Positions 27,287-32,848 of a DNA stretch of 32,987 nt are shown in pieces. The stretch comes from an uncultured Clostridium sp. (lineage in GTDB: Bacteria; Bacillota; Clostridia; TANB77; CAG-508), in the NCBI GenBank assembly GCA_948468505.1, contig CAOKJE010000017.1, forward strand, positions 1 through 32,987. The letters are read 5' to 3'. The notes under the pieces were generated by a model. The model did no database searches, was not told where the DNA came from, and was given only the letters and a program-made list of their open reading frames with translations. Every line of letters begins with the position of its first letter. The first letter of the stretch is position 1. A program made the translations under genes and the position numbers.

Positions 27287-28480
27287 TCATTCTTCCAATA
27301 ACCAATCTATGATATTTTTATGAATCATTCCATTTTGAGAAAAATTTGCTTTATCTAAAGAAAGTACATACTTAGGATAATTATCATTTATCTCTTTATA
27401 AGCGCCAAACTCCCTTGCTTCTGTTTTAGGTCCTTCTAGCAAATACGCAACTTGAAAATATAGTTTTTCTTCTGTATTGGTCGCAATAAAATCAACTTCT
27501 CCTTCTTTTGTCTTTCCAATATAAACCTCATATCCTCTTTCTAGTAGCTCATTATATACAACATTTTCAATGGCAAAACATTTATTTATTTCAAAATTAT
27601 TATTTTTTATTTGTGCTATTCCCAAATCAGTCATATAATATTTATTTAACGTTTTTAAGATAGCTTTTCCATGAATGTCATATCGATAGATTTTTTTAAC
27701 CATTAGCGCCTTACATAAGGCCTCTAAATACATATATAATGTTTCTGTCGATACAGACTTTCCTTCACTTTTTAGAAAATTGGTAACATTTTCAGCAGAA
27801 AATTCACGTCCTGTTGTATCTACAATATATTGTAATAATAAATCAAATAAAATGGTGTCTTTTAGTCCTAATCTTTCTACAACATCTCTTAATATAATGG
27901 AATCAAATACACTATGTAAATAATCTTTTATATTGCCCTCCTCTGTAAATTGAGTTCTATTAGGAAGTCCTCCCCATTTAACAAAATCCCAAAAAGTTTC
28001 TTCCAATTTACCGTCTTTTCCCGTCAATTCTATAAATTCTTTATAGCTTAATGGATATATATTAAATAATACATATCTTCCAGACAAAACGGTTGATAAT
28101 TCATTTGATAACAATTTACTATTTGAGCCAGTAATAAATATACTTAAGTTTTCTATCGATGCTCTTAATGAATTTACCACTTCTTCAAACTTATCTACTT
28201 TTTGAATTTCATCTAAAAACACATAATATTTTTTGCTATCTATTATTTTTTCTTTTATATATTCATTTAGTTTCTTATAGTCTTGTAATTCTTCATATTC
28301 TATCAATTCAAAATTCACATATATAAGATGTTCTTTGTCTACTCCTTTTTCTTTTAACTCTTCCATCATCTGTTTTAAAATTACAGATTTCCCACATCTT
28401 CTTATTCCTACTAGAATTTTTACAAGATTACTATCGTAGAAACCTCTTATTCTTGATAAATACATTTCTCTTTTTAACAT
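27287..28480 (-). CDS. AAA-family ATPase with DUF4143 domain
   Basis: ATP-binding protein of the AAA_14/DUF4143 family, common and often lineage-specific in gut Firmicutes, with no settled role. Walker A 'LVGIRRCGKSVILKQMM' lies near residues 23-39, Walker B is 'YYVFLDEIQKV', and 'FITGSNSKLLSNELSTVLSG' is the sensor region. The DUF4143 part begins about residue 200 and ends with a nuclease-like 'GEVDFIATN' (Glu-Val-Asp). The frame opens at GTG 28489, but AGGTG lies 6 bases before ATG 28480, preferred (397 residues). It has its own promoter and terminator, so it stands alone. Two out-of-phase CGG triplets near 28011-28023 do not disturb it. Confidence 0.88.
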   Translation of the reverse strand: MLKREMYLSRIRGFYDSNLVKILVGIRRCGKSVILKQMMEELKEKGVDKEHLIYVNFELIEYEELQDYKKLNEYIKEKIIDSKKYYVFLDEIQKVDKFEEVVNSLRASIENLSIFITGSNSKLLSNELSTVLSGRYVLFNIYPLSYKEFIELTGKDGKLEETFWDFVKWGGLPNRTQFTEEGNIKDYLHSVFDSIILRDVVERLGLKDTILFDLLLQYIVDTTGREFSAENVTNFLKSEGKSVSTETLYMYLEALCKALMVKKIYRYDIHGKAILKTLNKYYMTDLGIAQIKNNNFEINKCFAIENVVYNELLERGYEVYIGKTKEGEVDFIATNTEEKLYFQVAYLLEGPKTEAREFGAYKEINDNYPKYVLSLDKANFSQNGMIHKNIIDWLLEE

Positions 28481-28497
28481 TTTAATCACCTATCATA

Positions 28498-28526
28498 AGT
28501 ATAACCTCTTATTTTTGAATTGTCAA
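28498..28526 (-). promoter_or_regulatory. promoter of the DUF4143 gene
   Basis: Minus-strand TTGACA (28526-28521), 17-base spacer, TATACT (28503-28498); close to consensus. Confidence 0.75.
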
Positions 28527-28560
28527 GTTATTTCTTATTCTCGAAATAATTTTATAATTC

Positions 28561-28596
28561 AAAAAAGTTATTTCGTAAATACGAAATAACTTTTTT
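28561..28596 (-). terminator. terminator after the alarmone synthetase gene
   Basis: Perfect 17-bp stem AAAAAAGTTATTTCGTA and its complement with a 2-base centre, ending in a T-run. Six bases past the stop at 28602. Confidence 0.75.
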
Positions 28597-28601
28597 GTGT
28601 G

Positions 28602-29261
28602 TTAATTTAATAACATCATTTTATTATCTAATTTATTAATAATCTTAGCACAATTCACCCACTCTCTTGCCTCTTGTTTACTAATCTCTTCATCTGCTTT
28701 ATACTTTACCTTATGCTCTAAAGTTGCCCAAAAATCCATAGCAATCGTCCTAATTTGAATTTCCACCTTAACATAGATAGTTTGCTTTGATAATGTCACT
28801 GGCACCTCTACAATCATATGATAACTAGCATATCCACTTTTTTTAGGTTTTGTAATATAATCCTTTTCTTTTAATACCTTAACATCTGGCAACCTATGTA
28901 TTAACTCTTTGGTAGAAAAAATATCTTTTTTTAAAGGACATACAATTCTTATTCCTGCAATATCATTAATACTTTCAATCATATTTATATAGGAAGGTTG
29001 TATTTTTCTTTTTTTCATTTTATTTTCTATGCTTTTAGGTTCTTTTATTCTACTATCTACATGGTCAATTAAATCATAATTATATAAAACTTTAAACTCG
29101 TCCTTCAAAATCCCTATTTTTGTTTCTAACTCTCTAATTGCCAAAGAATAAATAAACATTAAATTTTGAAAAGTTTTATTTTCCATTTGTACTTTTTGGT
29201 CGTAATCTATAAAATTTTCTATTTTTATTAAATCACTTGCTTTTTTCTTTTTGTGTTTCAT
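28602..29261 (-). CDS. small alarmone synthetase (RelQ/YjbM-type GTP pyrophosphokinase)
   Basis: Single-domain RelA/SpoT-type enzyme that makes (p)ppGpp or related alarmones from ATP and GTP/GDP. The synthetase fold is recognisable: 'VDSRIKEPKSIENKMKKRK' (ATP-binding Arg/Lys), 'INDIAGIRIVCPLKKDI' (catalytic Asp in the D-x-x-G-x-R motif), 'DYITKPKKSGYASYHMIV' (G loop, substrate tyrosine) and 'VEIQIRTIAMDFWATLEHKV' (Glu of E-x-Q-I-R-T). No hydrolase, TGS or ACT domains are present, and 219 residues fits the RelQ/SAS1 class. ATG 29261 has AGAGGTG about 12 bases upstream. Monocistronic, between proS and the DUF4143 gene. Confidence 0.9.
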   Translation of the reverse strand: MKHKKKKASDLIKIENFIDYDQKVQMENKTFQNLMFIYSLAIRELETKIGILKDEFKVLYNYDLIDHVDSRIKEPKSIENKMKKRKIQPSYINMIESINDIAGIRIVCPLKKDIFSTKELIHRLPDVKVLKEKDYITKPKKSGYASYHMIVEVPVTLSKQTIYVKVEIQIRTIAMDFWATLEHKVKYKADEEISKQEAREWVNCAKIINKLDNKMMLLN

Positions 29262-29362
29262 ATCGGCATAACACCTCTTTCTATTTAGTATATGCTGATA
29301 TTATCGTTTTATTGTTATCAATTCATATTTTCTTTGTGTTTTTTTTGTGAATAATTGCAATA

Positions 29363-29438
29363 AAAATGTCCCCATTGGTTCCGGGTTTAATTGGGGACGA
29401 AATGGCCCAATTAAACCCGGAACCAATGGGGACATTTT
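29363..29438. repeat. 33-bp perfect inverted repeat made of two GTCCCC/GGTTCCGGG units
   Basis: Arms at 29363-29395 and 29406-29438 are exact complements over 33 bases, with a 10-base loop. Each arm is one copy of the unit also found at 1829 and 4440. It lies between proS and the alarmone synthetase; on the minus strand it could end proS transcription, though no strong T-tract follows. Confidence 0.8.
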
Positions 29439-29457
29439 GGTCTAAAAAAGGAGAAGA

Positions 29458-30897
29458 CTAATATTGTCTTCCCCATACAACCATTTTATCTGCTTTTTTA
29501 CCACAGCATACACATGTATCTCCTAAGTGTTCTTGCTGGAATGGTATACATCTTGATGGCGCTCCAGTTACTTCTTTTACCTTGTCTTCACAGTCTTGTG
29601 AACCACACCACATGGTTTTTACAAATCCTTGGTTTTCATTCATGTTGTTTTCTAATTCCTCCATGTTGTGTGCTATGGTTGTTTTTTCTTCCATTCTTTT
29701 TTTACAAGCGTTAAACATTGATTGGTGAATATCTTTTAATAGGTTTTCTACTACTTCTTCTAAGTCGCTTATTTTAACTGGCATTTTTTCTAAGGTGTCT
29801 CGTCTTGTTATGATGACTTCTCCTCTTTCAATTTCTTTTGGTCCCATTTCAATTCTAATTGGTACACCTTTCATTTCCCAATTGTTGAATTTATAGCCTA
29901 CTGTGTAGTTATCTCTACTGTCTAGTTCTACTCTGAATTTTCCTTTTAATGTTTCTTCTATTTTTTTAGCTTCTTCTAAAACATTTCCTTTTTCTTGTGC
30001 GATTGGTACAATTACTACTTGAATTGGGGCTGCATATGGTGGTAATTTTAATCCTCTGTTATCTCCATGTGCCATGATAACTGCTCCAATTGTTCTGGTA
30101 CTTAATCCCCAAGATGTTTGGTAGGCATATTCTTGTTCTCCATTTTTATTTTGGAATTTTACATCAAATGGCTTGGTAAAGTTTTGTCCAAAGTAGTGCG
30201 AGGTTGCACCTTGCAAAGCTCTACCATCATGCATTAAGGTTTCTACTGTATAGGTTTCTTCTGCTCCTGCAAATTGTTCTTTTTTTGTTTTTTGTCCCTT
30301 TAATACTGGAATGGCTAGTAAATTTTCTAATACATCAGCATATACTTCCAACATAGCTAGTGTAAATTCTTTTGCTTCTTGTGCTGTTTCATGAATGGTG
30401 TGTCCTTCTTGCCATAAAAATTCTCTCGAACGTAAGAATGGTCTTGTTTCTTTTTCCCATCTTAAAACACTACACCATTGGTTGTATAAAAATGGTAGGT
30501 CTCTCCAAGAGTTTAACCATTTTGCATACATGGTTGAAAATATGGTTTCAGAGGTTGGTCTTACACATAATCTTTCTTCTAATTTTTCTCCTCCACCTAC
30601 GGTTACCCATGCTACTTCTGGTGCAAATCCTTCTACGTGTTCTTCTTCTTTTTCTAATAAACTTTCTGGTATTAAAACTGGCATAGATACATTTTTTACA
30701 CCATGCTCTTTAAATCTTTTGTCTGTATATTCTTGGATATGTTCCCAAATGGCATATCCATATGGTCTAATTGAAATAAATCCTTTTACTGCTGTATAAT
30801 CAGCTAATTCTGCTTTTAATACTATGTCTGTGTACCATTGTGCAAAGTTTTCGTCAATGTTTGTTATGTCCTTTACAAATTCTTTGTTATCACTCAT
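29458..30897 (-). CDS. proS: prolyl-tRNA synthetase (eukaryote/archaeal-like short type)
   Basis: Charges tRNA-Pro. At 479 residues it lacks the large editing insertion of the E. coli type and has the C-terminal zinc-type domain. Class II motifs are visible: motif 1 'GFISIRPYGYAIWEHIQEYT' and nearby 'MPVLIPESLLEKEEEHVEGF', motif 2 'CVRPTSETIF' and 'RWEKETRPFLRSREFLWQEG', motif 3 'GLSTRTIGAVIMAHGDNRGL'. The anticodon-binding domain follows. The tail has four cysteines in 'CGSQDCEDK' and 'CVCCGKK' and ends in the characteristic C-terminal tyrosine ('VVWGRQY'). ATG 30897 has AGGAGG upstream. Intact, no in-frame CGG. Confidence 0.96.
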   Translation of the reverse strand: MSDNKEFVKDITNIDENFAQWYTDIVLKAELADYTAVKGFISIRPYGYAIWEHIQEYTDKRFKEHGVKNVSMPVLIPESLLEKEEEHVEGFAPEVAWVTVGGGEKLEERLCVRPTSETIFSTMYAKWLNSWRDLPFLYNQWCSVLRWEKETRPFLRSREFLWQEGHTIHETAQEAKEFTLAMLEVYADVLENLLAIPVLKGQKTKKEQFAGAEETYTVETLMHDGRALQGATSHYFGQNFTKPFDVKFQNKNGEQEYAYQTSWGLSTRTIGAVIMAHGDNRGLKLPPYAAPIQVVIVPIAQEKGNVLEEAKKIEETLKGKFRVELDSRDNYTVGYKFNNWEMKGVPIRIEMGPKEIERGEVIITRRDTLEKMPVKISDLEEVVENLLKDIHQSMFNACKKRMEEKTTIAHNMEELENNMNENQGFVKTMWCGSQDCEDKVKEVTGAPSRCIPFQQEHLGDTCVCCGKKADKMVVWGRQY

Positions 30898-30937
30898 TTT
30901 TTGTTTCCTCCTAAATTTTATATTTTTAACTTTTTAA

Positions 30938-30992
30938 TTAATCTTTTATCCCTTCCCCTATGGGGCATGGAGCCTCCATTTTTCCTTTTAAA
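30938..30992 (-). other. possible recoded C-terminal extension of ScpB
   Basis: If the CGG at 31001-30999 is also shifted, ScpB gains 20 residues and ends at TAA 30940-30938. The same stretch contains two small palindromes (ATGGAGCCTCCAT and CCCCTATGGGG), so it may just be structured spacer before proS. Confidence 0.3.
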
Positions 30993-31644
30993 TTATTTCC
31001 GGATTTTGTCTTGATTTTCTTGCTGATTTTCGGTTTTTGTTTTAGCTTCTTCTTGTGCTTCTTGCAATTCTTGCTCGTTTTCTTGATTTTCTACTAATTC
31101 GTCTATTACAATTTGTTTGTTTTCGTCTAATTTATATTTTGGTAATTCTGGTAATTCTTCTAAAGAACTGTAACCAAACATTCTTAAAAAGTCGCTTGTT
31201 GTTTGGTATGACATGGGTTTTCCTGGTAAGTCTATTTTTCCTGCTTCTTCAATTAAGCCATATTCTAATAATTTGTAAACACAAGCATCTGCTGATACAC
31301 CGACGAATGGCTTCTATTTCTGCTCTTGCAATTTTGGGATTGTAAGCAATGATTGCTAGTGTTTCTAAGGCTGCATTTGATAAATTTGGTTTGTTTCTTT
31401 TGTCTAATACTGGATAAATGAAATCATGTAGTTCTTTTTTGGTGCATAGCTGATAGTTATGGTCAATTTTTATGATTTCAATTCCTCTTGTTTGTTCTTT
31501 GTATTCTTCTTGCATGCTAGCAATTATGTTTTCGATGTCTTCTTCTGTTAGTTCTAAACTTAAGATTAGTTCTTTGATTGATACTGGTCTTCCTGCTGCG
31601 AAAAGTATGGCTTCTATTACTGATTTTAGTTTGTTGATTTCCAT
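30993..31644 (-). CDS. scpB: segregation and condensation protein ScpB, one CGG recoding site (a second near the stop)
   Basis: Winged-helix subunit of the SMC-ScpAB condensin that compacts and separates chromosomes. It starts at ATG 31644 behind AAGGAAA. Motifs: 'IEAILFAAGRPVSIKEL', 'YQLCTKKELHDFIYPVLD', 'LSNAALETLAIIAYNPKIAR' and, after the join, 'EIEAIR-G-VSADACVYKLLE', 'YGLIEEAGKIDLPGKPMSYQ' and 'TTSDFLRMFGYSSLEELPEL'. The join is CGGT at 31302-31299 (codon 115), without which the second winged helix is lost. The C-terminus is Glu/Gln-rich. A second in-frame CGG lies two codons before the zero-frame stop. The product is 216 residues, or 234 if that one also shifts. Usually next to scpA, which is not in the window. 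Confidence 0.92.
30998..31001 (-). other. CGGA near the scpB stop (uninformative)
   Basis: Codon 215, after ATC, followed by AAA-TAA in zero frame. Shifting skips that stop. The C-terminus is not conserved, so the true reading cannot be told from sequence. Confidence 0.4.
31299..31302 (-). other. CGGT +1 recoding site in scpB
   Basis: Codon 115, after CGT, an arginine codon of the same box that is read normally. ScpB has Ile-Arg-Gly-Val here, so the residue is glycine. Confidence 0.93.
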
Positions 31645-31677
31645 TTTATTTCCTTCTTAATAAATTTTATACTGTAT

Positions 31678-31706
31678 ATTATGCCAGAAAATCATGAATC
31701 TGTCAA
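31678..31706 (-). promoter_or_regulatory. promoter of scpB
   Basis: Minus-strand TTGACA (31706-31701), 17-base spacer, CATAAT (31683-31678), 34 bases before the start codon. Confidence 0.75.
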
Positions 31707-31711
31707 TATTT

Positions 31712-31891
31712 TTAAGTTTTAAGTTTTTTCACATAATTAAATTCTGGGGCTTTTAATGAATAGTTTAGATGTGATTTTGTCCTATCTATATCTTTATTTG
31801 AATAATGTTTGTTCTTTCTTTCATTATGACGATATACTGCCATTAAATTTTCTCTTTTGTATTTTGCATTTCTTATTATTGCATAACTCAT
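31712..31891 (-). pseudogene. truncated N-terminus of a Pre/Mob plasmid relaxase
   Basis: ATG 31891 follows a perfect AGGAGG and opens 59 codons beginning 'MSYAIIRNAKYKRENLMAVY' and continuing with 'RHNERKNKHYSNKDID' and 'HLNYSL', the conserved start of MOBV (Pre/Mob) relaxases, which are usually 400 or more residues. The frame ends in 'NYVKKLKT' and a stop, and no further relaxase sequence follows; the scpB promoter begins just beyond. It is a decayed remnant of a mobilisable element. The gene start with its ribosome site survives, so a 59-residue peptide could still be made. Confidence 0.75.
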
Positions 31892-31959
31892 ATTTAACCT
31901 CCTTGCTCGTGTATATTCACACGAATAAAATTTCTTCTTTGAACTCGCTTAAAAGCACT

Positions 31960-32030
31960 TTTTCAAAATGTGCTGTAAACACACTTCAACACTTTTTTAG
32001 CCTATAGCAAAAAAAGTGTTAGTGTGGCAG
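31960..32030 (-). other. possible oriT of the mobilisation remnant
   Basis: Upstream of the Mob start, a hairpin with arms ACACTTTTTT / AAAAAAGTGT (about 31990-31999 and 32010-32020) is followed on the minus strand by GTGTG-TTTAC (about 31976-31985). This resembles the hairpin plus GTGTG/TTA nick site of pMV158-type origins. Position and orientation relative to Mob fit; the nick site is inferred. Confidence 0.4.
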
Positions 32031-32060
32031 GGAAAAATTTTCCCCACACCCCATTTTCAT

Positions 32061-32164
32061 AAAAAATACTTACTGGTATTTTTTATTTTTTCGCCAAAGT
32101 TGTTACTTGCAACTTTAACGAAAAAATCAGCCACCAAAGTAGTTACTCTACTCTGGTAGCTGAT
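32061..32164. repeat. three consecutive hairpins with TTACT in the loop
   Basis: Hairpin 1: AAAAAATAC-TTACTG-GTATTTTTT (32061-32084). Hairpin 2: AAAGTTG-TTACTTG-CAACTTT (32096-32116) with outer TTTTTCG/CGAAAAA. Hairpin 3: GTAG-TTACT-CTAC inside ATCAGC...GCTGAT (32126-32164). Stems differ but the loops share TTACT. There is no gene between 31892 and 32187; the space holds these and the possible oriT. Confidence 0.6.
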
Positions 32165-32187
32165 TTCCTATATGCAAATGTCATAGC

Positions 32188-32367
32188 TTATATTAGCATA
32201 TCTGCATTTGCATATAATTTAGTAAAGTCATAGTTTGTATAATCTCTTTGTTCAAAGTTAGCTCTTGACTTTCTAAAATTTTGTTTTGCTTTATTATATT
32301 TACTTATATTTTTATTATTATATTTATTATCCTTAAACTTTTCTTCAATAGGGGTATTGAAGTTTTG
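32188..32367 (-). pseudogene. C-terminal continuation of the HTH replication-type protein after an in-frame TAA
   Basis: Beyond the TAA at 32370-32368 the same frame stays open for 59 codons to a second TAA at 32190-32188. It begins 'QNFNTPIEEKFKDNK' and ends 'FEQRDYTNYDFTKLYAN', the kind of tail seen on plasmid replication-type HTH proteins of Clostridia. A single CAA-to-TAA change would explain it. It has no start of its own. Confidence 0.6.
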
Positions 32368-32691
32368 TTAGAGAGGGTATTTAACTTTTGTTAAATAGGT
32401 ATTTTTATTTATTGGAATCAGTTTTCTCATTTCTACTTGTTTACTATTTTCTTTATAGATTAACTCAATATCAATATACTTCTTATATTTTAATGAATTT
32501 ACTAATTTTGATACTTGGGTTATTGATATATTTAGTAACTCACTTATGGTTTTATTTGTTAAATAGCAATAACTATTTTCTTTGCTTAAATATAAAATTA
32601 TTGCATATATGATTTTTTCTTTATCACTTAATTTTTCATCTGTTAATATTTCTATTGGTATCCATATACCTTTTAAATTTAAGTTAGACAT
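32368..32691 (-). CDS. plasmid replication-type helix-turn-helix protein, truncated by an in-frame stop
   Basis: A 107-residue protein starting at ATG 32691 behind AAGGTGAGG. 'GIWIPIEILTDEKLSDKEKI' plus 'IYAIILYLSKENSYCYLTNK' and 'TISELLNISITQVSKLVNSL' form a winged helix typical of Rep-like proteins on small Firmicute plasmids and integrated elements. It ends 'KVKYPL', but the frame resumes after a single TAA for 59 more codons, so it is probably a nonsense-mutated 167-codon gene. It lies with the Mob remnant and possible oriT, consistent with a captured mobilisable plasmid. Confidence 0.65.
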   Translation of the reverse strand: MSNLNLKGIWIPIEILTDEKLSDKEKIIYAIILYLSKENSYCYLTNKTISELLNISITQVSKLVNSLKYKKYIDIELIYKENSKQVEMRKLIPINKNTYLTKVKYPL

Positions 32692-32792
32692 TCCCTCACC
32701 TTCTTTCGTTTATTCGCTTTATTTTTAACTTTTAGCCATTTTAAATTGCTTTTAGTATAATTTTATATTTTTTAATGTAGACAAAAATTTCC

Positions 32793-32817
32793 ATAAAAAT
32801 AAGCCCTAGACTTATTT
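32793..32817 (-). terminator. terminator of the right-edge gene
   Basis: AAATAAG - 7-base loop - CTTATTT, followed by a short T-run on the minus strand, about 30 bases past the stop at 32849. Confidence 0.5.
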
Positions 32818-32848
32818 CTAAATCTAAAGCTATATTTATTTTTAAATT

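Noticed and set aside
1449..31302. CGG reassigned to another single amino acid (as with Gln or Trp in some bacteria)
   Set aside because: A triplet reassignment keeps the frame; here the frame changes by one base at every site.
31756..32007. 83-residue plus-strand ORF
   Set aside because: It is antisense to the Mob remnant, hydrophobic and low-complexity, without a ribosome site; the minus-strand reading matches a known family.
32171..32214. 10-bp inverted repeat TATGCAAATG / CATTTGCATA as a replication origin
   Set aside because: It overlaps the coding tail of the Rep-like gene, occurs once, and no iterons or DnaA boxes accompany it.
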